A stretch of DNA of 64,000 nucleotides, taken from Acanthopleuribacter pedis. Lineage in GTDB: Bacteria > Acidobacteriota > Holophagae > Acanthopleuribacterales > Acanthopleuribacteraceae. This document shows, in pieces, positions 7,801 through 15,735 of the stretch. The stretch's first letter is position 1. Each line of letters begins with the position of its first letter. The stretch covers positions 335,277 to 399,276 of the forward strand of contig NZ_JAFREP010000007.1 of assembly GCF_017377855.1 (NCBI RefSeq), given 5' to 3'. The notes below the pieces were generated by a model. It saw only the letters and a program-made list of their open reading frames with translations. It was not told the DNA's origin and searched no databases. Position numbers and translations under genes: made by a program.

Positions 7801-9295
7801 GTTTCTGCATTTGCAGGTTGATGTTGCGTACCTGCTCATTGACCTGAGCTAAATCGGCCTTGGCATTGTTAAAGGCTTCCTGGTTGGCGGCCAACTCGCC
7901 GCGCGCGGCTTCCAGGCTGATTTTGGCTTGCTCCAACTCGTTTTCGGCTTTTTTGATTTCGCGGTTGAGCACCTGGGCGTACATGGTGCCCGCGTCGCGC
8001 AGCTCTTTCTCCACGTCGAGGTTGCTGTCCCGGCGTTTGGCCAGTTCTTCTTCAATCGCCTTGCATTCGTCCTGCTTGACGCGCCAGACCTCGTATTCGC
8101 CCGCCGCGCGCAACAAACGCAGTTCGGCGCGTACTTTTTTGTGTTCGGCGCGTTTCAGTTCCAAATCTTTTTCGCACTGGGCCAAGCGCTGCTTGCATTC
8201 GTGGAGCCGCAACCAGGAACGGTAATCCTGGAGGATGACAAATTGTTCCTGCAGTTCCTGCAGTTGCGCCGCAAATTCGTCCCGTTCAATTTCAATCTGG
8301 GCCAGCTTTTCTTTAATGGCGGCCGCGGATTGGGTCAGCCCGGCGATGATGGCGCCGGTGCGTTGGCGGTCGGCCAGCAGATCGGTTTCGGCGGTTTGGA
8401 AGGCGACCTTTTCCTCGTTGAGCAGGGTCAACAGCGGCAGCGCTTCGTCGACAAAGGTACACTCGGCTTCCCATTGGGGTTGCTTTTCGATGTGGCGGCG
8501 TTTCTCGTTCAAGACCTCAATCACATCCACCGCGGTATCGGGTTTCATGACGGTTTCCAGGAAAAAGTGGACGAAATCGGTGGGGGTATTGATGCGGTTT
8601 TTAAACAGGCCGAGGATGCCGCCCTGCCCGCCGTTCATGCGCAACTGGTAGGAGAAAATCATGGGGTCGAGACCGACCTCGGCCAGCCAATTCGACCATT
8701 CGCGGTGGACGCTGGTGTGGCGCCCGTTGAGGGGTTTGGCCTCGGCTTTGAACCACTCCATGAATTCCTTGGCGTGGGCGGCCGGCTCGCTGCCCGCCGC
8801 CAACCCGCGGATCGGCAGCGTGTTGAAATTGATCGGGCCGGAGGGCGTGAACATAAAGTAGTGGCGTTCCAGGTCGCCGAGGCTGGACTGCTGCCCGTGT
8901 GGCCAGTGGGCGCAAAAACCGATGATCAAGGTGGCGGGTTCCTCGTCCATGCCGACCAGGGTTTGCTGTTGGGCCGGCGGCATCGACCATTCGGTGATCA
9001 CGTAGCCGCTGTCCTTGGCGCCGAAGTAAAGCTCGTAGCGGCGGTTGTCCAGCGGTCCGTTGGCGGAACGCATGACGTCGTTGATGCTGGGGTGCAGCAG
9101 GCTGAACAACAGGGCGCGAATACTGGATTTACCAACCCCGTTCTCGGCCCAAATGATGGAGTCGAGTGTTTCGGGGGTGTCTTGATCGTCGCGTCGATGG
9201 AAATCGAGGGTGAGCGGCGAGAGCCGCGCATCGGGGTGGCCGACGCCCGCGAAGTGGACACGCATAAGATGGGGAATACTCGCACCTGAAGCCAT
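4832..9295 (-). CDS. SMC-like ATPase of a MukBEF/Wadjet-type condensin (MukB/MksB/JetC-like)
   Basis: The 1487-residue protein has a split ABC ATPase head at its two ends joined by a very long coiled coil rich in Glu, Gln, Arg and Leu. The Walker A region reads AENGVGKSS (about residues 50-58), with Ala in place of the first Gly. The signature region is GWSDGEKI (about 1344-1351) and the Walker B region is MLFLDNPFG (Asp about 1390), with Asn where most SMC proteins have the catalytic Glu. Length and layout match MukB (about 1490) better than typical JetC (about 1100). ATG at 9295 is chosen because GAGG lies 8 bases upstream; an in-frame TTG six bases earlier is too close to it. It is the last gene of a three-gene operon with a kleisin and a kite subunit. 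Role by family: ATP-driven DNA loop extrusion in chromosome organisation or plasmid defence. Confidence 0.85.
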   Translation of the reverse strand: MASGASIPHLMRVHFAGVGHPDARLSPLTLDFHRRDDQDTPETLDSIIWAENGVGKSSIRALLFSLLHPSINDVMRSANGPLDNRRYELYFGAKDSGYVITEWSMPPAQQQTLVGMDEEPATLIIGFCAHWPHGQQSSLGDLERHYFMFTPSGPINFNTLPIRGLAAGSEPAAHAKEFMEWFKAEAKPLNGRHTSVHREWSNWLAEVGLDPMIFSYQLRMNGGQGGILGLFKNRINTPTDFVHFFLETVMKPDTAVDVIEVLNEKRRHIEKQPQWEAECTFVDEALPLLTLLNEEKVAFQTAETDLLADRQRTGAIIAGLTQSAAAIKEKLAQIEIERDEFAAQLQELQEQFVILQDYRSWLRLHECKQRLAQCEKDLELKRAEHKKVRAELRLLRAAGEYEVWRVKQDECKAIEEELAKRRDSNLDVEKELRDAGTMYAQVLNREIKKAENELEQAKISLEAARGELAANQEAFNNAKADLAQVNEQVRNINLQMQKREKALQRLILSKAVGAEEQPREALTRLKTRVREISGDTAGEREQRDHFQMERAELDEQGRERIAAMTRLQGEKAQLEKRFDSDSQRKNHLETDRDLRLLLEQESIDLGEADLVARTAEGIARAEQEQFRLNRILSEERETLEALEQSSSRLYPPPKEVANLLRSLREDLGVPAFLAFESLDERFPEDPEQAAKLCAQDPARYSGIMVRTAEALEQIRAQQDKIQKPAFPVQVSLAEAPAAASPSDAVVLRPGHHAAYNRNVAESMIEPLRRDIKAKEIRITETSQMVDRLKRTKDRLATFLEDYPDGTLRALAEQIDSHQTLLQTMEHEQAQEKEKAAFFAAEIERLSESIQAADKERNQCDAALSRLRDFIEDHELHYEELVEELKQARARCHDLEDENLRLEAVLEEQQLAVAQRQEAVFNRNAALEHRQEKLDAVAFTGGTLADISQTTLVGAEQGYRLSLDRFNQVNEKDETLRARLEEKQAMAKQQETRYRQLLEGGTEKDILAVLQVGPVGERLQDAEQAEQNAGKAVGAAEGALAAARNDLREAPTFDNDYTVPGGERMPATVEETHARRHELAAELERLQERIDSTKMQLEHVREDTRELADSRAYRVQKCEELARHIPEFTETPAEPLPDDMRDLEDLLEGFWDDYRTHRHRYSRTKISLDGRLDDLRDLAGDTRFQDFPNDKREILKVRESLLNLTEDIIKEFTIFRNVIATSLRMSEESVDAIVTRMDAAVSDALQIINMAKVASTLPDAMEGWAGRAFLKMETLGSISDTLEGRRPIYQRVIQEVLKAGKPIRGLDLVKRALDALVGERGYRVVIMKPSYNLKTNYFPITDVKGWSDGEKITSVILLYCTMVQLRAASTGAAGDEASEGRIASNGMLFLDNPFGEANSMTFVKMQLSMARALNIQLVYTASGNHKHLMARFPRVLRLSQETGQNTNKTFVKATEVSNELRANVSVTQVTAASFGRRGKSIAVTGGVD

Positions 9296-9328
9296 AATCA
9301 AAACCTCTTTTTCAAAAAACGGGGCGCC

Positions 9329-10117
9329 TTAGCGCTGAATCACCGCGGCGTCGTTCGCGTCTGTTTGGCCGTGCATCGCGCGGCGTGCTTTACGCACGCT
9401 TTGGGCCAGGTGGTGAGAACTCATGCGGCGCACGTAAATGCGGTACTTGGGCAGCGAGACGTAGCGGGTGTTGGGGCCGTCGCCGCCGTCCAACCCGAGG
9501 AAACCGTTGCGGTGCAATTCGTTGAGCACGTGGTGGACCAAACCGATTTGGGTTGTTTTGCCGTAGTAACCCGCGCGTGTCGGCGCCGGCTGCAGGCTCA
9601 GGTAATATTCGTAGGCCAAGCGCACTTGGTTGGGCATCTCGTCGCCGGCTGAATCGTCCTGTTGATGGGCCGTTTGCAGCGCCTCGCAAATTTCGCGAAT
9701 TTCGCTTGCGATTTCACTGGGCGTGCCGGAACGCGAGCGAAACTCGTCGTCGTCATCGTCGTCAACCTGGGGATAGTAAAAACTCATCACCGCCAGGTGA
9801 ATCACGCCCATGGCCATTTGCTGATCGCGGTTGAGCCCGCGCGCGTGGCTCTCGATGTTGGGCGCGAACGGGCTCGCGCTCGCCGTACAGGCCAGCACCA
9901 AACCCGCGCGCAGCGATTGGGTCGTTTCGTTGAGAATGCGCAGGCTCATGCCCTCGAGCACCGCATCGACACCCACCGCGAAGGGTTCGTCGTGAATGTA
10001 GCGGTCGATCAGTTGCTTGTACTCGCTGTCGCGATGGGGTTTCGCCGACTTGAGCGCGAACGCAATCAAACGCCCCGCCGCATATCCTGTTTCGTTCAAA
10101 TTCGTTTCTTCGGCCAT
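9329..10117 (-). CDS. MukE/MksE/JetB-like kite subunit of the condensin complex
   Basis: The 262-residue protein lies between the kleisin-like and SMC genes, the position of mukE/mksE/jetB. Its fold cannot be proven by eye. The helical N-terminal half (GMSLRILNETTQ, GLVLACTASASPFAPNIE), an acidic loop with six consecutive Asp residues near 123, and a C-terminal winged-helix-like part (VLNELHRNGFLGLDGG, RYVSLPKYRIYVRRM) fit a kite protein. ATG at 10117 follows AGGAG by 5 bases, and the upstream gene's TAG stop is part of that site, so the genes are tightly coupled. By family it would bind the kleisin and modulate the SMC ATPase and DNA entry. Confidence 0.75.
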   Translation of the reverse strand: MAEETNLNETGYAAGRLIAFALKSAKPHRDSEYKQLIDRYIHDEPFAVGVDAVLEGMSLRILNETTQSLRAGLVLACTASASPFAPNIESHARGLNRDQQMAMGVIHLAVMSFYYPQVDDDDDDEFRSRSGTPSEIASEIREICEALQTAHQQDDSAGDEMPNQVRLAYEYYLSLQPAPTRAGYYGKTTQIGLVHHVLNELHRNGFLGLDGGDGPNTRYVSLPKYRIYVRRMSSHHLAQSVRKARRAMHGQTDANDAAVIQR

Positions 10118-10125
10118 GGTCACTC

Positions 10126-11625
10126 CTAGGATGGCGGCTCGGCGCGGGATTCGGGATCGTAAGCGCGCCGAATCAACAAATCGTCGCCCATGAAATCAGG
10201 GTCCTCGAGGGGTTTGCCGTCCTTGTAAACCCGCAGCCCGAGCAGGTCGGCGCGGGCGTGGTAACTCTGCAAAAAGGACACGCCCAGGACCGCCAGTTGT
10301 TCGTCGTCCAGTTCCATTTGGCGGCCCGCCTCAAGGAGTTCGGACAGGCGGACCGGCGCCACATCAACGCGGTTCACGATTTGCGCGAGCTTCTCCTCGA
10401 AGACGTCTTCAAGGGGGTTAAACAAATTCATAATCGGCAGGCGATCTTCGTCTTCTTCCGCGTCGAGGAACACCTCGTTGTTGCCTTCCTCGCGCAATAG
10501 CTTGTCGATAAACAGGTTTAGGTCGAGGATGCGCTCGATTTGCGGACCCAGCATGGTGTGGTAGATGTCCTTGAGTTGGGGGCGCATCACCGTATCGGAA
10601 CATTCCAGCGCGGGTAGGAACACCTGCTCGTTGAGGTCGGGCATCGGCGAGCGCGCCATGCTGCGGAAGCGCTGGTAAGCCTGTTCTTCCAGAAAGGCCG
10701 GGCCGGCGGCGAGGATGTGGCGCTCCAGTTCCATGTGGCGCCGTTGGCAGGTTTCCAAATAATCGATCAGGTCGCGAATGACCTGTTGCAATTCGCGGTC
10801 TTTGTTGCGCACCAACTCTTTTTTGAGTTCGGCCAGAACCGTGCCCTGGTCTTTGATCAGCCGACGCACGTGGCGGTGGGCTTCTTCAATCTTCGGCGTA
10901 ACCTCGCGCACCCAGTCCACCGTGCGCACATCGCGGCGCACCGCGCGCAACATGCCTTCGATGTAGCGTTCGTACTCCAGGCTCAGCAACATGGTGCGTT
11001 CCACCTCGCGGCGGGCGCGGTTGATGCGCCCGCGCCGCACCTGCTCGTGCAAAATGAACAGGTTGGAAATTTGTTCGTCTTCGATGGGCTGGTCCAGCAT
11101 GCGCAGGTAGAGGTGAATGGCCTCGGTTGTCGCGCGGATGATGAACTGGTCGCTGTCGGGATCGTGGTAGGACTTGAGCAAGCCAAAGCGGAACATGTAG
11201 GGTTTCGGCTCTTCTTCTTCCGAAAGCCAAATCGCTTGGCGTTCGAAGCTGCCGCGGCCCTCGTTCATCAGGTTGTCCAACAGGAAGTCGACGATTTCGG
11301 CGATTTGATCGTCGTTCAGATCCGCCTGCAAGCCCATAATGTAGGGCTTGAGATCGTGGATCAGTTCCTCGCGGGTTGCGCCGCTGCCGACACCGGGTGC
11401 CATACGAGCAAACACCGAATCAAACACCTGAAGCGCCAAAAAGGTAAAGTTCTGCTTGTCCCAATCGGGACGGTGCCCGGACTCGCCGCGCGCGACCATT
11501 TGGTGGATGGGGAAACCCATCAACAGGCTTTGCATCCGGCGCGCAAAAACTTGGGACCAGGATTCGCCCTTGGGATCGGGGCCGGTGCGTGTTTCGAATA
11601 AACTGGGCTGTTGCTGTTCGCTCAT
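10126..11625 (-). CDS. Kleisin-like subunit (MukF/MksF/JetA-like)
   Basis: The 499-residue, mostly helical protein is the first gene of the operon. The stretch from FRFGLLKSYHDP through AIHLYLRMLD to ISNLFILHEQVRRG strongly resembles the N-terminal and middle part of JetA/MksF kleisins. It is followed by a long helical segment rich in Arg and Glu (about 215-310) and a C-terminal part (about 420-495) suited to bind the second SMC head. Kleisins bridge the two heads of an SMC dimer and recruit kite subunits. ATG at 11625 has no strong Shine-Dalgarno; GTG at 11634 is possible. The promoter must lie in 11.63-12.2 kb, which it shares divergently with the VPS10 gene. Confidence 0.78.
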   Translation of the reverse strand: MSEQQQPSLFETRTGPDPKGESWSQVFARRMQSLLMGFPIHQMVARGESGHRPDWDKQNFTFLALQVFDSVFARMAPGVGSGATREELIHDLKPYIMGLQADLNDDQIAEIVDFLLDNLMNEGRGSFERQAIWLSEEEEPKPYMFRFGLLKSYHDPDSDQFIIRATTEAIHLYLRMLDQPIEDEQISNLFILHEQVRRGRINRARREVERTMLLSLEYERYIEGMLRAVRRDVRTVDWVREVTPKIEEAHRHVRRLIKDQGTVLAELKKELVRNKDRELQQVIRDLIDYLETCQRRHMELERHILAAGPAFLEEQAYQRFRSMARSPMPDLNEQVFLPALECSDTVMRPQLKDIYHTMLGPQIERILDLNLFIDKLLREEGNNEVFLDAEEDEDRLPIMNLFNPLEDVFEEKLAQIVNRVDVAPVRLSELLEAGRQMELDDEQLAVLGVSFLQSYHARADLLGLRVYKDGKPLEDPDFMGDDLLIRRAYDPESRAEPPS

Positions 11626-11634
11626 GGTGTTCAC

Positions 11635-12213
11635 TTGGCATAACGTCGGGGGCCGTTGAACGCTCGGTTCGGGAAATGCGAAACCCCGCGGAAAAGGCGG
11701 CTAAACAAGTATGTGTCACCCACGAGGGGGCGGGATCGACCCGGATCAAGCCCGGTTCCAAAACCTGTGGCTGCCTTCAAGCCGGCTATTATAACCGGTC
11801 CGGCCGACTGTCGCGAGCGTCGAAGGATAAGCACTTGTCGAGAAAGGTTTTGCCCCGTGTGTTTGCTTACCAAACCGCGCTTTTACCAAAATGGAACGGC
11901 CTTCTTAATAGCGCCCTGGCGGGCAACCATTGTGGACACCCCGTTGTCCCGTTAGAATGCAGAGTATCGTCTGTTCCCACGCCATGCTCCGGGATGTCTT
12001 GCTTCGGTTGAGATCGCCTTAGGTTCTCGCGCCAACCGTACCGGATCAAATGGAAACCGCCCTTTAACCCGCATCGTCTCTCAGCGGGTACCGACTATCC
12101 AGCGTGGTTTTTTTTACCAAGGGTCGCTCGTTCACTCACTTCTATGGATGACCGATTGTCGTCCGTCTCGTAGCACCGTGCCGCGGCACGAATTTCTATT
12201 GAGGTATGATCAC
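11635..12213. promoter_or_regulatory. Divergent intergenic region between the condensin operon and the VPS10 gene
   Basis: This 580-base gap must hold the promoters of both flanking units. I see no gene, no RNA gene and no striking palindrome in it; short open frames have poor composition. No promoter box can be placed with confidence. Confidence 0.4.
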
Positions 12214-15200
12214 ATGATGTTAGGTTCGTTTCCTCGACGGGTTTTGCCGGCCCTGGTCTTGTTCGCGTTCTGTTCGTTTTTTTTCACAGGCCTTGCCGCC
12301 GAGTTTGATCCCCAACAGTTGGCCGGCCTTGAAGCCCGTCACATCGGCCCCGCCGGTATGAGTGGGCGGGTAACCGCCGTCGCCGCTGTTCCCGACAACC
12401 CGCGCGTCGTTTATGTCGGTACCGCCACCGGTGGTGTTTGGAAAAGCACCAACGCCGGGCTCAACTTTGAACCCATTTTTGACGACCAGCCCGTGCATGC
12501 CGTCGGCGCGCTGGCGATTGACCCGCAACGGCCCGAAACCATTTGGGTCGGCAGCGGCGAAGGCAACGTGCGCAACAGCGTTTCCATCGGCAACGGCGTG
12601 TACCGTTCTCAAGACGGTGGCAATACGTGGCAACACATGGGTTTAAAGCAAAGTGAGCGCATCAACACCATCGTCGTGGACCCCACCGACAGCAACGTCG
12701 TATACGTGGCCGTGCTCGGCAAGCTCTGGGGCGAGAGCGAGGAGCGCGGGCTTTACAAAACCACCGACGGTGGCAAAACCTGGAAAAACATCCTCTACAG
12801 CGATCCCCGCACGGGTTGCAGCGATATCGACATTGACCCGCGCAACCCCAACAAACTTTTCGCCACCATGTGGCAGTTCCAACGGCGGCCCTACTTCTTC
12901 AAATCCGGCGGACCCGGCTCCGGGTTGTTCCGCAGCCATGACGGCGGCGCGTCCTGGCAACGCATTGAGCCCGAGGACGGTTTGCCCAAGGGCGCGTTGG
13001 GTCGCATGTCGGTGGCGATTGCACCTTCCGACAACCAACGGGTTTACGTTTTGGTTGAAGCGGCGCAAAGCGTGTTCCTGCGTTCCGACGACGGGGGCAC
13101 TACCTTCACCACCGTGAACAGCGACCCCAATATTGCCGACCGCCCTTTTTACTATTGCCGCATTCAGGTCGATCCCAAGGATCCCAACCGCATCTATAAA
13201 AAAGAAACCCTGGTCAACCTGAGCACCGACGGCGGGCGTACCTGGTCGCCCTTGAGCGGCGCGGTCTGGCCCAAGGTTCACGTCGACCACCACGCGATTT
13301 GGATTAACCCCAATAACCCGCGCCACCTCTACCTCGGCAACGACGGCGGTGTGGCCGAAAGCCACGATCACGGCCAAACCTTCCGCTTTGTGGCCAACCT
13401 GCCGCTGGCGCAGTTCTACCACATTGCGGTCGACAACGCGGAACCCTACAACGTCTACGGCGGCTTGCAGGACAACGGATCCTGGCGCGGTCCGAGCGAA
13501 GTACGCCGCAACGGCGGCATTCGCAACCACTTCTGGGAACTGGTGAGTTTCGGTGACGGTTTCGACACCGTTCCCGATCCCCACAATCCCGGCACCGGTT
13601 TCTCCATGTCCCAAGGTGGCAACCTGATTCGCTGGGATTTGGTCAAAAACCGTTCTACCATGATCGAACCCCAGCCGGTCGTGAACGGCACCAAAATGCG
13701 CTACAACTGGAGCGCTGGCGTGGCAGTCGACCCCTTCAAGCCAGGTCGCATCTACTACGGATCGCAATTTTTGATGCAATCGGACGATTACGGGCATTCC
13801 TGGAAAGCCATTAGCGAAGACGTGACGACCAACAAGCCGGAATGGCAACAACAGCACAAAAGCGGCGGTTTGACCCTGGACGTGACCGCCGCCGAAAACT
13901 ACACCACCATCACCGCCGTGCGGCCAAGTCCGATCAAGGAAGGTTTGCTGTGGGTCGGCACCGACGACGGCCGGTTGTGGATCACCCGGGACGGCGGCGC
14001 TTCCTGGAAGTCCCTGGAAGGCAATATTCGCAACTTGCCCGCCCATCCCTGGACCGCCCACATTCACGCTTCCAACCACGATCCCGGCACCGCCTTTGTC
14101 GTGTTTGACAACCACCGCCGCTCCGATTTCGGGACCTATGTCTACCGTACCGACAACTACGGTGCGCGCTGGGAGTTGATTGTCGGCGACAGTGTGAGCG
14201 GGTACGCCCTTTCGCTGATTCAAGATCCCGTCGTACCTGAACTGCTTTATTTGGGCACCGAATTCGGTTTGTACATTTCACTCGACGCCGGTAAGTCTTG
14301 GTTCAAGTGGACTTTTGGCGTCCCCACCGCCTCGGTGATGGATTTGGCTTTTCAGGAACGGGAAAGTGACCTCGTCATCGGAACCCACGGTCGCGGGATC
14401 TATATTCTTGACGACGTGCATCCGTTGCGCGCCCTGGTTAAAAACAAAAATAAGGAAACCCTGCGTCTGTTGGAACCCCAACCCACGCGCCAGTATCAGC
14501 CCCAGCCCATGAAAAGCGGTGTCTCGATGGGACACGGGGATTTCCAGGGCACCAACGAACCCTATGGTGTTTGGTTTGATATCTTTCTCAACGATGAACG
14601 CTTGCCCTTGTACGATGAATCCCTTGAGAAGAAACGTCAGGCTGAAAAACGCCGTGACCAACGGGAGAAAGCCAAGGCGAGCCAAGGCGACAGCTTGTTG
14701 GCCAAAGCGGCGAAACCCGATAAAACGGCCGCGGCAAAGGACAAAGCGAACGATGATGAGAAACAACTGGAAATTCACATCTTCGACGGTGACACGCGTA
14801 TTCGACGGTTTTTTGCCGACGCCCATCAGGGATTGAATCGGGTGATTTGGGATTTGCGAATGGATCCCGTATCGGCCGTGCCTTTTGATCCCGAGGCGCC
14901 GTTCCCCTCAAAGCCGCGACGTTTCCAAGTCGCGCCTGGAACCTACACCGTGAAGGTGCTTTATGTGGAGGAAACCGCCTCGGCTCAGGTAAAGATCGAA
15001 GCCGATTCCAACCTGGAAGCGGGCGAGGTCGACTGGGCCGCACGGGCCGCGGCGATGGAACGCTGGACCAAACTGAACAACCGTGCCGTGGCCGTGTTGC
15101 GCAATCTCGAGCGTCTGAAAAAGGACGTGGCCTTGGTTGAAAATCGTTTGGCCGCTACTTGGGTTGACGACCCTGAGCCGGTTCGACAGCGTAAGACGAA

Positions 15201-15525
15201 GGATCATGAGCTGACCGCCGCCGCCAAAAAACTGCGCGAGGCGCAGACCGAACTGGAGCGCGGTCTCTGGGTGGCGCCGGGTTCGAAAGGGATCCAACCG
15301 AGAACCCATGTTGTGGCCGCCATTCAGAAAGCCGCGAGCAAGTGTTTCAGTTCTTGGTCGGAACCCACGCCCGCCCAATTGCGTTTCTTGGACCAGGCGG
15401 AAAAAGAATTCGAAGCATGGCTGCCGCAATACCGGGCCTTTATGGATGGGCCGGTGAAAGCTTTTGTGGCTGAGGCCGGCAAGCACCAACTCGAAACCGC
15501 CTTCCAATTCAAGCGGGTAAAGTAA
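12214..15525 (+). CDS. Secreted VPS10/sortilin-type beta-propeller protein ('glycosyl hydrolase' family annotation)
   Basis: The 1103-residue protein starts with a signal peptide (MMLGSFPRR, a hydrophobic run, cleavage near GLAA-EF). About 700 residues of BNR/Asp-box repeats follow, with many copies of the SxDGGxTW pattern, such as YRSQDGGNTW, YKTTDGGKTW and WITRDGGASW. These repeats build a large propeller as in sortilin VPS10 domains. After residue 750 comes a charged Lys/Glu/Arg linker, a beta-rich module near LNRVIWDLRMDP and a helical tail. I preferred ATG 12214, which has GAGG nine bases upstream and leads straight into the signal peptide, over ATG 12148. The family name 'glycosyl hydrolase' is inherited from Asp-box sialidases; no catalytic residues can be identified here. 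The gene stands alone between its own promoter region and a terminator. Confidence 0.88.
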   Translation: MMLGSFPRRVLPALVLFAFCSFFFTGLAAEFDPQQLAGLEARHIGPAGMSGRVTAVAAVPDNPRVVYVGTATGGVWKSTNAGLNFEPIFDDQPVHAVGALAIDPQRPETIWVGSGEGNVRNSVSIGNGVYRSQDGGNTWQHMGLKQSERINTIVVDPTDSNVVYVAVLGKLWGESEERGLYKTTDGGKTWKNILYSDPRTGCSDIDIDPRNPNKLFATMWQFQRRPYFFKSGGPGSGLFRSHDGGASWQRIEPEDGLPKGALGRMSVAIAPSDNQRVYVLVEAAQSVFLRSDDGGTTFTTVNSDPNIADRPFYYCRIQVDPKDPNRIYKKETLVNLSTDGGRTWSPLSGAVWPKVHVDHHAIWINPNNPRHLYLGNDGGVAESHDHGQTFRFVANLPLAQFYHIAVDNAEPYNVYGGLQDNGSWRGPSEVRRNGGIRNHFWELVSFGDGFDTVPDPHNPGTGFSMSQGGNLIRWDLVKNRSTMIEPQPVVNGTKMRYNWSAGVAVDPFKPGRIYYGSQFLMQSDDYGHSWKAISEDVTTNKPEWQQQHKSGGLTLDVTAAENYTTITAVRPSPIKEGLLWVGTDDGRLWITRDGGASWKSLEGNIRNLPAHPWTAHIHASNHDPGTAFVVFDNHRRSDFGTYVYRTDNYGARWELIVGDSVSGYALSLIQDPVVPELLYLGTEFGLYISLDAGKSWFKWTFGVPTASVMDLAFQERESDLVIGTHGRGIYILDDVHPLRALVKNKNKETLRLLEPQPTRQYQPQPMKSGVSMGHGDFQGTNEPYGVWFDIFLNDERLPLYDESLEKKRQAEKRRDQREKAKASQGDSLLAKAAKPDKTAAAKDKANDDEKQLEIHIFDGDTRIRRFFADAHQGLNRVIWDLRMDPVSAVPFDPEAPFPSKPRRFQVAPGTYTVKVLYVEETASAQVKIEADSNLEAGEVDWAARAAAMERWTKLNNRAVAVLRNLERLKKDVALVENRLAATWVDDPEPVRQRKTKDHELTAAAKKLREAQTELERGLWVAPGSKGIQPRTHVVAAIQKAASKCFSSWSEPTPAQLRFLDQAEKEFEAWLPQYRAFMDGPVKAFVAEAGKHQLETAFQFKRVK

Positions 15526-15538
15526 AACGCTAAAACCC

Positions 15539-15580
15539 GAGCCGGGAAAGGGCAATTTCCCGGCTCTAAAAGTTTTCTTC
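15539..15580 (+). terminator. Rho-independent terminator after the VPS10 gene
   Basis: GAGCCGGGAAA (15539-15549), loop GGGCAA and TTTCCCGGCTC (15556-15566) form a perfect 11-bp stem, followed by TAAAAGTTTTCTTC. It lies 14 bases past the stop codon. Confidence 0.85.
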
Positions 15581-15595
15581 TGGAGTCGAATAATT

Positions 15596-15665
15596 CCAGT
15601 GTCGTCAGCCCGGCGAGGACGGCACCAAGCCCGCTGGGACGACCGAAAGTCGTCTGATCAACTGG
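15596..15665 (+). ncRNA. Candidate structured leader RNA before the hybrid kinase
   Basis: CCAGT (15596-15600) can pair with ACTGG (15661-15665) to enclose the element. Inside, GACGAC, loop CGAAA and GTCGTC (15638-15654) form a 6-bp hairpin. A second GTCGTC at 15601-15606 competes for the same GACGAC, giving two mutually exclusive folds. CCCGGCG (15609-15615) may pair with CGCTGGG (15632-15638). It matches no riboswitch consensus that I know. It lies 70 bases before the likely start of the kinase gene. Confidence 0.4.
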
Positions 15666-15735
15666 TAATCGCCCATTATCTGTGCTAAAAAAGTCATTAC
15701 GATCAATGCTGAATAATCCTCACGCCGAGGCTGTC

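Noticed and set aside
7928..9289. 453-codon plus-strand open frame opposite the SMC gene
   Set aside because: It is the antisense shadow of a well-supported coiled-coil gene; it has no ribosome site and a protein composition rich in Phe, Val and Gln repeats typical of reverse-strand reading.
12643..14223. 526-codon minus-strand frame inside the VPS10 gene
   Set aside because: It is complementary to the Asp-box repeats and has no start signals or recognisable domains.
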